Shown here piece after piece: positions 25,142 through 32,990 of a DNA stretch of 64,000 nt. This stretch comes from Brachybacterium phenoliresistens (lineage in GTDB: Bacteria > Actinomycetota > Actinomycetes > Actinomycetales > Dermabacteraceae), in assembly GCF_000576425.1 (NCBI RefSeq), contig NZ_KK069993.1, positions 62,001 through 126,000 on the forward strand. Direction: 5' to 3'. A program made the position numbers and the translations under genes. Below the pieces are notes generated by a model. The model was given only the letters and a program-made list of their open reading frames with translations. It had not been told where the DNA came from and did not search any database. Every line of letters starts with the position of its first letter. Position 1 is the stretch's first letter.

Positions 25142-26476
25142 ATGATCCTGCTGAGCTTCACGGTGCGCAACCACGCCAGCATCCGCGACGAGATCACGGT
25201 CGACCTGATGCGCCCCACCCTGCGCACGCTGAAGCCCCGGGACGGCGACTGGCGGGCGGCGGCATACCCCCTGGTCGGCATCTTCGGCGGCAACGCGACG
25301 GGGAAGTCGAGCGTGCTCGACGCCCTGCACTACGTCTTCGGCGCGATCCGCCAGTCCGCGACGTCCTGGCAGGACTCGCGCGCCATGCGCCGGGCGCCGT
25401 TCCAGCTCGATGAAGCCGCGAGGGACGGCTCCAGCTCGTATGAGCTGGACTTCGTCCATGAGGGCCGCCGCCATCTGTACGGGTTCGAGGTCGATGCGGA
25501 GGGAATCCGGCGCGAATGGCTGCGCGATGTGCCCACGTCCCGGTGGCGAACGCTGCTGGAGCGTGACCGCGAGGAGAACACCCTCACGTTCCACGCGAGC
25601 CTGAGGGGCAGGGTCGAGGTGACTCGTCGAGAGCTGGTGCTCAGCCGCGCCCTGCTGCTGCATGACTCTCCCCTGCACCCTGTGGCGTTCGATCTCGCCG
25701 ACAGCTTCGACGTCGTCCTCGTGAAGGACTCGCACCGCGAGGCCCGTCTGTCCAGCATCGCCGATGCGCTCGCGGACGGGGCGATCAGCTTCGCCGATCT
25801 CGAGACGCTGCTGCAGGCCGCCGACATCGGCGTGCTCAAGGTCGACATCGAGGAGACCAACATCTCCGATCGGGCTCGCCGCCTGTTCCAGCGGTTCGTG
25901 CGCGCGGTGGCCAAGGACGGCGGTGCCGAAGATCAGGTGGACGGCGAAGCAGGAGACGACTCCGACGATCTCGACGAGGACGAGCTCGCACAGGTCGTCC
26001 GATCCCTCATCTTCACGCATCGCGGCACGTCCGAGGAGTGCCCTCCGTTCTCGATCCGCAGCGAGAGCGATGGCACCATCGCCTGGCTCGCGACGGCGGT
26101 GCCTGCGCTCGAGGCCCTGAGATCAGGTGGCGTCCTGCTCGTCGATGAGATCGACTCGAGCCTGCATCCCCACCTTCTCGAGCTCCTGCTGGGCGCCTTC
26201 GCCGATCCCGAGGTCAATACGCGGCAGGCACAGCTGATCTTCACCAGTCATGAGTCCTACATCCTGTCTCCGCTGAGCGATGTGACGCTCGAGCCCGAGC
26301 AGGTGTGGTTCACGGACAAGAGCTACGAGGGCGTCACCGAGCTGACCTGCCTGGCCGACTTCCCCAAGCACAAGGACGCCAATGTGGCACGGCGGTACCT
26401 GACGGGTCGCTACGGCGGAACGCCGCGTCTGTCCCCCAGCTCGTTCGCCATACTCGTCGGTGACCGGGAGGGGTGA
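25142..26476 (+). CDS. RloA-like AAA/ABC-type ATPase (AbiL-like defence pair, ATPase subunit)
   Basis: 444 aa. It starts with the typical ILLSFTVRNHASIRDE of AAA_15/RloA proteins. The Walker A is GGNATGKSS (about 46-54), and Walker B with D-loop is LLVDEIDSSLHP (about 330-341), followed by the H-loop TSHES. An acidic insertion (about 262-285) interrupts the domain. Such ATPases work with a Toprim-like RloB partner, and related pairs (AbiL; PARIS is analogous) abort phage infection. It overlaps the partner gene by 4 nt (GTGA) and lies 150 nt after jetD. Confidence 0.85.
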   Translation: MILLSFTVRNHASIRDEITVDLMRPTLRTLKPRDGDWRAAAYPLVGIFGGNATGKSSVLDALHYVFGAIRQSATSWQDSRAMRRAPFQLDEAARDGSSSYELDFVHEGRRHLYGFEVDAEGIRREWLRDVPTSRWRTLLERDREENTLTFHASLRGRVEVTRRELVLSRALLLHDSPLHPVAFDLADSFDVVLVKDSHREARLSSIADALADGAISFADLETLLQAADIGVLKVDIEETNISDRARRLFQRFVRAVAKDGGAEDQVDGEAGDDSDDLDEDELAQVVRSLIFTHRGTSEECPPFSIRSESDGTIAWLATAVPALEALRSGGVLLVDEIDSSLHPHLLELLLGAFADPEVNTRQAQLIFTSHESYILSPLSDVTLEPEQVWFTDKSYEGVTELTCLADFPKHKDANVARRYLTGRYGGTPRLSPSSFAILVGDREG

Positions 26477-27087
26477 GGGTGGCACGCTCGTCAGGCGGCC
26501 GGTCGCGCAGGCCCCGACGGAACCCGTCCGCCAGGATCCTCGTGGTCACCGAGGGCAAGCTCACCGAACCGCGGTACGTCGAGCTGCTCGACGCCTACCT
26601 GCGCAGCAAGGGGTCGACGGCGACCGTCAGGTCGATCGGCGTCGGTCGCGACCCGCTGAGGGTCGTCACGAAGTGCCTCGAGCATCGCGACAGGAACCGC
26701 GGTACGGAGAAGGCCTTCGACCACTGCGTCTGCCTTGTCGATGTCGACCGTCACGACTCCCTTCGCGAAGCCGCTGAGCTCGCCGAACGCGAGGGCGTGC
26801 TCCTGCTGGTCTCGAACCTGAAGTTCGAGGTGTGGCTGCGATGGCACAGAGAGAACAAGAGATCTGTCCTCTCGTCCGCGCAGTTGGACCAGAAGTGCGA
26901 AGAGCTCGGCCTCATCAAGGACAAGGCACTGTCACCGCGGTTCCCGATCGCCGACGTGCATCGGGCCTGCGAGATCGCACGTTCGGCGGATCCGGCGATG
27001 CGCCCGAACCGGGCAGGGCCCGATCCGTCGTCCGCCGTCCCGATCCTCGTGGACCTCCTGCAGACCGGCACCCGGCCGCGTACATGA
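26473..27087 (+). CDS. RloB-like Toprim-fold effector
   Basis: 204 aa. A basic N-terminus is followed by ARILVVTEGKLTEPRYVELL, the RloB signature with its conserved Glu, and by CLVDVDRHD (about residue 88), the DxD of a Toprim-like nuclease. FEVWLRWH, conserved in RloB proteins, follows. In AbiL-type systems this subunit is the presumed effector, kept inactive by the ATPase. The GTG at 26473 overlaps the ATPase stop; a second GTG at 26479 is possible. Confidence 0.83.
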   Translation: MRVARSSGGRSRRPRRNPSARILVVTEGKLTEPRYVELLDAYLRSKGSTATVRSIGVGRDPLRVVTKCLEHRDRNRGTEKAFDHCVCLVDVDRHDSLREAAELAEREGVLLLVSNLKFEVWLRWHRENKRSVLSSAQLDQKCEELGLIKDKALSPRFPIADVHRACEIARSADPAMRPNRAGPDPSSAVPILVDLLQTGTRPRT

Positions 27088-27126
27088 CACGGCGCGCACC
27101 CGGCGGAATCGAGATGTCCCGCGTGC

Positions 27127-28209
27127 CTACGCGTTGGCCTCGACGTCGGTCCCGGCGCCGCGGCGGCGCGGGCTCGGGGCTGCGGCCGATGGGGAGGCGC
27201 TGCCGGCCTCTCCGCAGGCGCCCGGCTGCTCCCCCGTCGGCCGTTCGATCGTGAAGCCGGCGTCGCGGATCATGTCGAGATCCGCGCTCGCGGCCTGGCC
27301 CTCCGAGGTGAGGTAGTCGCCCAGGAAGATCGAGTTGGCCAGGTGCAGGGCGAGGCCCTGGAGGCCGCGCAGGTGCAGCTCGCGCCCGCCGGCCAGGCGG
27401 ATCTCCGTGCGCGGGTGGATCAGGCGGGCCAGCGCCACGACCCGCAGGCACTGCAGGGGCGTGAGATCCCATCGGCCCTGCATCGGCGTGCCGTCGAAGG
27501 GGATGAGGAAGTTGAGGGGCAGGGACTCGACCTCGAGGTCGCGCAGGGCGAACAGGGCCTCGACGATCTGCGCGTCGCTCTCGCCCATGCCGATGATCAG
27601 GCCGCTGCACGGGGAGACGCCGGCCTGCGCGACCTTCTCCAGGGTGGCGAGGCGGTCGGCGTAGGTGTGGGTGCGCACGATCTGCTCGTGATGGGACGCG
27701 GCGGTGTTGACGTTGTGGTTGTAGGCGTCCACGCCCGCGCTGCGCAGCGCCTCGGCCTGGCCGTCCTTCAACAGACCGAGGCAGGCGCACACCTCGACGC
27801 CGGGATGCTCCTGCTTGAGCGCGGAGGCGATGCCCGCGACGCGGTCGACGTCGCGGTCCATCGGCCCGCGGCCGCTGGCGACCAGGCACACGCGGGCGGC
27901 GCCGCCGTCGATGCCGGCACGGGCCTGGCGCACGGCCTCGGCCGGGTCCAGCCAGCTGTACTTCAGGATCGGCGCGGCGGAGCCGAGGGCCTGGGAGCAG
28001 TAGCCGCAGTCCTCGGGGCACAGCCCCGTCTTGAGGCTGACGAGGTAGTTCAGCTTCACCCGCATGCCGAAGGCGTCGCGGCGCAGGCGGGAGGCCGCGG
28101 CGACCAGGTCCAGGGTCTCCTCCTCGGGGCAGGCGAGGACGGCGAGCGCCTCCTCGGCCTCCAGGCGGTGCCCCGCGCGGATTCGGGCGACGAGGTCGTC
28201 CCAGCGCAT
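27127..28209 (-). CDS. bioB: Biotin synthase
   Basis: A 360-aa radical-SAM enzyme that inserts sulfur into dethiobiotin, the last step of biotin synthesis. The [4Fe-4S] motif is Cys64-x3-Cys68-x2-Cys71 in CPEDCGYC. Downstream conserved stretches YNHNVNTA and [11 protein letters not shown] are present. The last 35 residues are a Pro/Ser/Arg-rich tail not needed for activity. The ATG shares one base with the bioY stop (TGATG), so the pair is co-transcribed. No bioA, bioD or bioF is nearby, so this organism may salvage precursors or carry those genes elsewhere. Confidence 0.95.
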   Translation of the reverse strand: MRWDDLVARIRAGHRLEAEEALAVLACPEEETLDLVAAASRLRRDAFGMRVKLNYLVSLKTGLCPEDCGYCSQALGSAAPILKYSWLDPAEAVRQARAGIDGGAARVCLVASGRGPMDRDVDRVAGIASALKQEHPGVEVCACLGLLKDGQAEALRSAGVDAYNHNVNTAASHHEQIVRTHTYADRLATLEKVAQAGVSPCSGLIIGMGESDAQIVEALFALRDLEVESLPLNFLIPFDGTPMQGRWDLTPLQCLRVVALARLIHPRTEIRLAGGRELHLRGLQGLALHLANSIFLGDYLTSEGQAASADLDMIRDAGFTIERPTGEQPGACGEAGSASPSAAAPSPRRRGAGTDVEANA

Positions 28210-28829
28210 CAGCGCCGCTCCGGCGCGGTCTCGGGGCGGAGGGCGCCGACGAGCTTCCAGGCCGTGGGCAGCAGGCCCGCGAGCGCGAGCACCTTCAGCG
28301 CGTCACCGAGGAGGAAGGGAACGACGCCGAGCATGATCGCCTCGCGCAGGCCGATGCCCAGGCTCACTGCCAGCCACGGCACCCCGCACGCGTACATCGC
28401 CAGGGTGCCCAGGGCGCCGAGCGCGAGGGTGCCGGGCACGTGGCGATCCGCCCGGTGGGAGGCGAGGCGCCCCACCACGGCCGCGGCGATCACGAAGCCG
28501 ATGATGTACCCGAAGGTCGGGATCCCGACGCCGCTCTGCCCGCCGGAGAACACCGGCGCCCCGGCGACGCCGATCGCCAGGTAGAGCGCCGCGCTGAGCA
28601 CGCCGCGCAGCGGGCCGAGCGAGGCGCCGACGGCGAAGACGGCGAAGGTCGACAGCGCGATCGGCACCGGGGTGAACGGCAGCGGGATGGTCAGCGGCGC
28701 GGCGAGGACGATCAGCGCGGTGCCGGCGAGGACCAGCAGGACGTCCCGGGTCAGGCCTCCGGGGAGGGCATCGGCGAGGTGGGCGCCGGGCCGCGCGAGG
28801 GCGGGACGGGCGAGGGCGTGCTGGGACAT
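28209..28829 (-). CDS. bioY: Biotin transporter BioY
   Basis: 206 aa, the membrane-embedded S-component of the biotin ECF transporter, with about six hydrophobic helices. Recognisable segments are [18 protein letters not shown] and [16 protein letters not shown]. The energising bioM/bioN genes are not here, so it may work alone or with a shared ECF module. The ATG at 28829 has AGGAGA 5 nt upstream. That site lies within the double BioQ-type operator. Confidence 0.92.
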   Translation of the reverse strand: MSQHALARPALARPGAHLADALPGGLTRDVLLVLAGTALIVLAAPLTIPLPFTPVPIALSTFAVFAVGASLGPLRGVLSAALYLAIGVAGAPVFSGGQSGVGIPTFGYIIGFVIAAAVVGRLASHRADRHVPGTLALGALGTLAMYACGVPWLAVSLGIGLREAIMLGVVPFLLGDALKVLALAGLLPTAWKLVGALRPETAPERR

Positions 28830-28838
28830 GACATCTCC

Positions 28839-28865
28839 TGAACGTTGTTCACTGAACGGCGTTCA
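28839..28865. promoter_or_regulatory. Double BioQ-type operator over the bioYB promoter
   Basis: Two adjacent palindromes, TGAAC-GTT-GTTCA at 28839-28851 and TGAAC-GGC-GTTCA at 28853-28865, share the TGAAC-N3-GTT(A/C) layout described for the actinobacterial biotin repressor BioQ. The outer arms also form a larger inverted repeat (about 28834-28870). The region overlaps a minus-strand -10 box (TAATCT, about 28868-28873) and reaches the ribosome-binding site, so occupancy would switch bioYB off. Confidence 0.75.
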
Positions 28866-28905
28866 GGAGATTAGCAGAGCGGTCCCGCCCCGCGCCGCAC
28901 CGACC

Positions 28906-28934
28906 TTGACGACCAGCCGCAGCCTGCCTAGGTT
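28906..28934 (+). promoter_or_regulatory. Sigma-70-type promoter of the VOC gene
   Basis: TTGACG at 28906-28911 and TAGGTT at 28929-28934 are separated by exactly 17 nt. The transcript would have a leader of about 100 nt before the ATG at 29043. Confidence 0.6.
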
Positions 28935-29042
28935 CGCAGAGAGCGCCGTACCCGGGAGCCGGGCCGCCCCGCCCCGACCCGGGCGCGACGAGGACGCGCG
29001 CCGCGCAGGCCGCTCCTCGTGGCCCACGTCGAAGGAGACGTC

Positions 29043-29374
29043 ATGATCGACCGCCTGCTGGCCCACTGCACCGTCACCGACCTCGACCGCGCCGAGGACT
29101 GGTACACCCGCCTGCTGGGGCGCGGGCCCGACGCGCGCCCCATGCCGGGCCTGCTCGAATGGCACCTCGGCGTCACCTTCGGGCTGCAGGTGTGGTCCGA
29201 GCCCGAGCGCGCCGGGAGGTCCACCGTCGTGCTCGGCGAGACCGACATCGACGCCGCGGCCTCGCACGCGACCGACATCGGCATCCCGCACGAGGGGCCC
29301 AGCCCGGCGGCGGGGCGCGGATCCTGCCGCTGACCGATCCGGACGACAACCGCGTCATCTTCATGGGCCCCTGA
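29043..29374 (+). pseudogene. VOC (glyoxalase/bleomycin-resistance) family protein, frameshifted
   Basis: The first frame (29043-29333) encodes a VOC beta-alpha-beta-beta-beta module starting MIDRLLAHCTVTDLDRAEDW. It loses register after GIPHEGP and stops. The expected ending ARILPLTDPDDNRVIFMGP is found in the +1 frame up to 29374. Adding one C to the CCC run at 29298-29300 restores a normal 111-aa protein. The ribosome-binding site (AAGGAG) and promoter are intact. Either a recent inactivation or a homopolymer miscall in the assembly. Confidence 0.75.
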
Positions 29375-29416
29375 GCCACAGGCCCTTGAGCACCGGGAGC
29401 GCCGCGCCGCAGCCCC

Positions 29417-29422
29417 TAGACT
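29417..29422 (+). promoter_or_regulatory. -10 box of a leaderless transcript (TetR, possible BioQ)
   Basis: TAGACT ends 7 nt before the GTG at 29430. No Shine-Dalgarno sequence is present. Confidence 0.5.
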
Positions 29423-29429
29423 CGTGCGG

Positions 29430-30029
29430 GTGCACCCCCGCAAGCTCACCCCGGACGACGTCGCCCGCACGGCCCTGCGCGTCCTGGACGAGCTGGGCCT
29501 GCCGGATCTCACCATGCGCCGCCTGGCCACCGAGCTCGGCGTCCAGCCCAGCGCCCTGTACTGGCATTTCCCCGACAAGCAGACGCTGCTGGCCGCGGTC
29601 GCGGACCGCATCCTCCCCCTCGACCCGGCCGAGGGCGATGAGCCCGCCGCCGGCGAGGACTGGGCCGCCCGACTGCATGCGGAGGCCGATGCGCTGCGCG
29701 CGGCGCTGCTGGCCCATCGCGACAGCGCCGAGGTCGTCTCCAGCACCATCGCCCTGGGACTGGGCGCGAACCCCGCGCTCGCGCGGCTGCGCCGGGCCCT
29801 CGCCGACGGACCGTTCGACGAGCTCACGGCCGATCGCGCGGCCTCGACGATGCTGCACCTGGTGCTGGGGCAGGTGTCGCTCGAGCAGCAACGGGTGCAG
29901 TACGAGCGCCTGGGCGTGCGGGCGGCGCAGGGCGAGCAGCCGGCGGCAGCACGGCCGGAGGGCTCGGATGCGGAGGACTTCCGCTTCGGGGTGGCGGCGC
30001 TGATCGCCGGGTTGCGCACAGGAGAGTGA
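29430..30029 (+). CDS. TetR family transcriptional regulator (candidate BioQ)
   Basis: 199 aa. The TetR helix-turn-helix is at about residues 5-50 (ALRVLDELGLPDLTMRRLATELGVQPSALYWHFPDK). The C-terminus belongs to the tetracycline-repressor-like class. It is the only TetR gene near the bioYB operator (570 nt away, other strand). BioQ proteins are TetR regulators with the same ALYWH motif that bind TGAAC-N3-GTT(A/C) boxes, so this is a reasonable BioQ candidate; direct proof is lacking. I take the GTG at 29430, immediately after a leaderless -10 box; a GTG at 29424 is also in frame. Confidence 0.8.
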   Translation: MHPRKLTPDDVARTALRVLDELGLPDLTMRRLATELGVQPSALYWHFPDKQTLLAAVADRILPLDPAEGDEPAAGEDWAARLHAEADALRAALLAHRDSAEVVSSTIALGLGANPALARLRRALADGPFDELTADRAASTMLHLVLGQVSLEQQRVQYERLGVRAAQGEQPAAARPEGSDAEDFRFGVAALIAGLRTGE

Positions 30030-30032
30030 GTC

Positions 30033-30057
30033 GCCCCGGGAGCACGTGCACCGGGGC
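30033..30057. terminator. Hairpin between the convergent TetR and PIN genes
   Basis: GCCCCGG (30033-30039) pairs with CCGGGGC (30051-30057). The loop contains the self-complementary GCACGTGC. There is no T-run. Confidence 0.45.
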
Positions 30058-30082
30058 CGGCACGTCCCGCGTCTGCCCGCGA

Positions 30083-30628
30083 TCACTCGAGACTGCGGAC
30101 GAACGCGTCTCGCGTGGCGATCTCACGGGGTGGCGTCCCTCCCGCGCTGACGAACGATTCCCAGAGCCGCGCCGCCTGGCTCGGCGTGACGAGGTCTCGC
30201 CGCCGTGCGAGTCGGATGAGCTTCCACGTGCCGACGCAGTCGATGGGATCGGCCCACCGCATCGCCGTCCGGTCATCGGTCAGGAACACGGCGCGGAGCA
30301 TGCGCCTCTGGATGAGAGTGATCGTCTCCGCCTCACCGAGATGCTGTTCAGCATGGTCGCCCGGGGACGCCATCTGGCCGCGAAGCTGCCGAATTGCGAG
30401 CTGCTCGCCATCTTCTGGCCGAAGCGGATCACCGAGCAGCTCCTCTGCGGCGTCCACCAGACCGGGCAGATCGAGGCGTCGCTGCTGTCGCGCGCACTCG
30501 GTGCGGATCGTTGCCGTCCATCGCGCGTTGTCGCGGAGAAGCGGCTTCAGCACAGGGATCACCCCGGGCCGATGGAAGTTCACGAGGACCTACGTGTCGT
30601 GGAAGAACAGCAGAGGTGCGTCGGTCAT
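30083..30628 (-). pseudogene. PIN-domain ribonuclease (toxin-like), interrupted by an in-frame TAG
   Basis: Reading from the ATG at 30628 gives MTDAPLLFFHDT, then TAG at 30590-30592, then VLVNFHRPG and a further 166 codons to 30083. PIN domains begin with a D-T-x-V/I-L-V/I-N motif carrying the first catalytic Asp, so the stop replaces the residue right after this Asp-Thr. The distal acidic cluster (FLTDDRTAMRWAD) of the PIN fold is intact. The gene starts 6 nt after the XRE-ImmA/IrrE gene with a GGAG site, the arrangement of a toxin-antitoxin operon. Unless the stop is read through, the toxin is dead or reduced to an internal-start fragment lacking the first Asp. Confidence 0.7.
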
Positions 30629-30634
30629 CTCCGA

Positions 30635-31711
30635 TCACCCGAGAAGTGCGTCGAGGGCGTCGTCGGAGAGCTCCGCGCCGCGTCCCGGTTCGTCGACTTC
30701 GAGAGACTCCGAGGGAACTCCGAGCATCCATGCGAGAGTGCCCTTGCCGACGGCCCCGTCGGCAATCCTCTCGAGGTGCGCCTCCTGGAGCCAGTCCGGG
30801 AAGCGACGCTCCCCGGCCTCCCGCATGCGTCCCGAGATCGGGTCGCCGATCCTCGCGCCCGTCCAGTGCCGCCGCAGCAGCTTCTGCGTCGTCCCTGCCA
30901 GCGCGTCCGCGACCTCGGCACAGGGCGCCAGGGCCAACGCGTTCAGCCGGCGACGCAGCGCATCCGTCGAGACACCCCAGGTCCACACGAGCTCGGCGAC
31001 CGCAGCGAGATCCATCCCCGGCCACGCCTGTGCTCGCATGACCGTCTCCGGAAGGAGGAGCTCGGCGGCGAAGGCGTTCGCCGCGCGTTCCTTCGCGTCG
31101 TAGGCCTCCGAACCGGCGATCACACCTTCATGCCCCAGAACCAGATGACCGAGCTCGTGGGCGAGAGACCAGTTCTCGTAGAACCAGTTTCCGCTCTCGG
31201 GAAGAACGATGACAGGGCGACCTTCGACGGTGAACGAGTACGCCGTGCTCACCCCGTCGATACGCACGACATCGACGTCGAGCTCTGCGAGATGGTCGAT
31301 GAACTTCCGCACGAATGCGGGATGGAGAAGGCGCCGCATCTGCTCGACATCCGAGGGCAGAGCGACCCCTGGCGGCGGCGGCCCGGCCTGAGCGTAAGCG
31401 AGGCGGATGTCCTCGAGGATCGCACGATCGCCGTCCAGGCCGTCGACGCTCCGAGATCGGGTCTCCTGGTCGTACGAGTGGCGCGCGGAGAGCACAAGTC
31501 GATGCGGATCAGGCTCTCCCGTGATCAGGAAATGCACGTCCACCCGGAGCACAGAGGCGATGTCGGCGAGCTCCAGTGCGGCGAAGCCTCGCTGGCCGTT
31601 GAGCGCGCGGGAGAGCGCGTCGGGAGTCATCCCCACGCGCTCCGCGAGCTGCTTCTGCTGCATCCCGGCTCCCTGCATCGCGGAGCGGACGCGGCTGCCG
31701 ATGGTGGTCAT
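30635..31711 (-). CDS. XRE helix-turn-helix plus ImmA/IrrE metallopeptidase protein
   Basis: 358 aa. The N-terminus (about 1-60) is an XRE DNA-binding domain (QQKQLAERVGMTPDALSRALNG). The C-terminal half is a zinc peptidase of the ImmA/IrrE (COG2856) type with HELGH at about 185-189 and a following ERAANAFAAELLLP, where the Glu completes the metal site. Such proteins act as antitoxin or protease regulators in toxin-antitoxin modules and mobile elements. The partner is the PIN gene 6 nt downstream. The long open frame continues upstream, but TACCGT 6 nt before the ATG at 31711 marks a leaderless start. Confidence 0.85.
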   Translation of the reverse strand: MTTIGSRVRSAMQGAGMQQKQLAERVGMTPDALSRALNGQRGFAALELADIASVLRVDVHFLITGEPDPHRLVLSARHSYDQETRSRSVDGLDGDRAILEDIRLAYAQAGPPPPGVALPSDVEQMRRLLHPAFVRKFIDHLAELDVDVVRIDGVSTAYSFTVEGRPVIVLPESGNWFYENWSLAHELGHLVLGHEGVIAGSEAYDAKERAANAFAAELLLPETVMRAQAWPGMDLAAVAELVWTWGVSTDALRRRLNALALAPCAEVADALAGTTQKLLRRHWTGARIGDPISGRMREAGERRFPDWLQEAHLERIADGAVGKGTLAWMLGVPSESLEVDEPGRGAELSDDALDALLG

Positions 31712-31717
31712 GCCTCG

Positions 31718-31723
31718 ACGGTA
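31718..31723 (-). promoter_or_regulatory. -10 box of the XRE-ImmA/IrrE leaderless transcript
   Basis: TACCGT on the minus strand, 6 nt before the ATG at 31711. Confidence 0.5.
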
Positions 31724-31731
31724 CGCCGAGG

Positions 31732-31746
31732 TTGGGATTTTCCCAA
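31732..31746. promoter_or_regulatory. Palindromic operator of the XRE-ImmA/IrrE-PIN operon
   Basis: TTGGGA-TTT-TCCCAA is perfectly inverted. It lies between about -21 and -35 relative to the leaderless start, where binding of the XRE protein would repress its own operon. Confidence 0.6.
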
Positions 31747-31838
31747 GCACCTGTGGACAGCGCCACCCCACGGCGCCGCGGTGTGGAGGACCAGCACGTG
31801 TCGCTGGTGGGCCTTGACCGCGACATCCGCCACGCCTC

Positions 31839-32672
31839 TCAGTGAATCGCACTCGGGGGATCTTCTCCTTCCCGATCGAGGACGTCGCGACGATGCCCCG
31901 GGCCCTCTGCAGGGATCGACCGCCGGTCGCGGAGGATCGCCGCGGGGACGAGGATCCCCGCCGCGACGAGGGAGATCGCGGCGAAGACGGTCATGTCGAC
32001 CACGTCCTCGCCGGTGAACGCCAGGGCGAGGTTCGCACCCAGGTGGATCACGCTGCAGATCGCGATCCGCTGCCAGAACGACCCCGTCATCACGAAGACC
32101 ATCGTGACGGTGAGGGCGATCGCCGCGAGGACGAACGCCGCGTGCTGCAGCGGCGGGAGCGAGAAGTACTGGACGTGCCAGAGCGCGAAGAGCGCACCGT
32201 CGACGACAGCGGCGATCGGACGGCTCACCCTCCGGAGCAGCTGATGGAGCAGCACCCCGCGGAAGCCGACCTCCTCGCACACGGCACCCAGCAGCTGTGC
32301 GACGAGGATCAGCGCGAGAGGCGTATCCACCAGCGCCTCGGGCACCGCCGGCGACTCTCCGCGGGCGAGGCGGACGCCGAGGACGAAGACCCCGACGGCG
32401 ATCGACGCCAGCATCAGGGAGAACAGGAACCGTGCGGTCGACGCCGCGGGCAGGCCGGCATGCCGAGCACGGGGGACGAGGAGCCAGGTCGCCCCGGCCC
32501 CGATCGCCGGTGCGAGCATGACCAGCGACAGCACGCCGGAGGGAACGCCGAGGGGCTCCTGCAGGGACAGCATGCCCACGGCGGCCGCACTGGACACGAG
32601 CAGCCACACGACGATCACCGCCCATGGCGATGTCGAGGCGCGCGTCGGGCCATCAGGAGTCGTCTCGAGCAC
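31839..32672 (-). CDS. CPBP family intramembrane metalloprotease
   Basis: 277 aa with about eight hydrophobic segments. The CPBP (Abi/CAAX protease) motifs are visible in order: EEVGFRG (about 133-139), FALWHVQYF (about 160) and HLGANLA (about 205). The two Glu and two His residues bind the catalytic zinc. Bacterial members process prenylated-type substrates, bacteriocins or anti-sigma factors; the substrate here is unknown. The GTG at 32672 has GGAGG upstream. The frame extends further, but without good coding character. Not linked in an operon to either neighbour. Confidence 0.8.
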   Translation of the reverse strand: MLETTPDGPTRASTSPWAVIVVWLLVSSAAAVGMLSLQEPLGVPSGVLSLVMLAPAIGAGATWLLVPRARHAGLPAASTARFLFSLMLASIAVGVFVLGVRLARGESPAVPEALVDTPLALILVAQLLGAVCEEVGFRGVLLHQLLRRVSRPIAAVVDGALFALWHVQYFSLPPLQHAAFVLAAIALTVTMVFVMTGSFWQRIAICSVIHLGANLALAFTGEDVVDMTVFAAISLVAAGILVPAAILRDRRSIPAEGPGHRRDVLDREGEDPPSAIH

Positions 32673-32861
32673 GGGGTCGCCCTCCGGTCGTTCCGCCGGC
32701 CAGGATGCCGGGTCATCCCATGCTCGGCCGTGCCCTCGGGCTCCGCGAGCCCCGACGGGATCCACGAGACCTTCCGCCGCGACACCGAGACCTTCGTCCA
32801 CCAGGCAGCCTGCGTGAGTCGAGGTCGGCGCGAGCGGAGCGGTGCTACCCTCGGTGCGATC

Positions 32862-32939
32862 GTGACCACGACGCAGGAGGTGAGACCCATGACCGCAGCA
32901 CCCATGGGCGCTCCCCGACGTCCACGATCGCGCGGCTGA
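32862..32939 (+). other. Short reading frame with a strong ribosome-binding site ahead of the patatin gene
   Basis: AGGAGGTGA precedes the ATG at 32889, which opens a 16-codon frame ending at TGA 32937-32939. A GTG at 32862 in the same frame follows TACCCT by 10 nt. The frame is the same one used by the patatin gene beyond the TGA. It is either a leader peptide or the true start of the patatin with a nonsense mutation. Confidence 0.35.
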
Positions 32940-32990
32940 CGCAGCCGCCGCCGGGAGCCCCGTCCACGCATCGCGCGAAAGGCGACTCCC

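Noticed and set aside
28863-29291. Minus-strand 142-codon frame over the VOC gene
   Set aside because: Antisense shadow; VOC motifs, a 17-nt-spaced promoter and a ribosome-binding site are on the plus strand.
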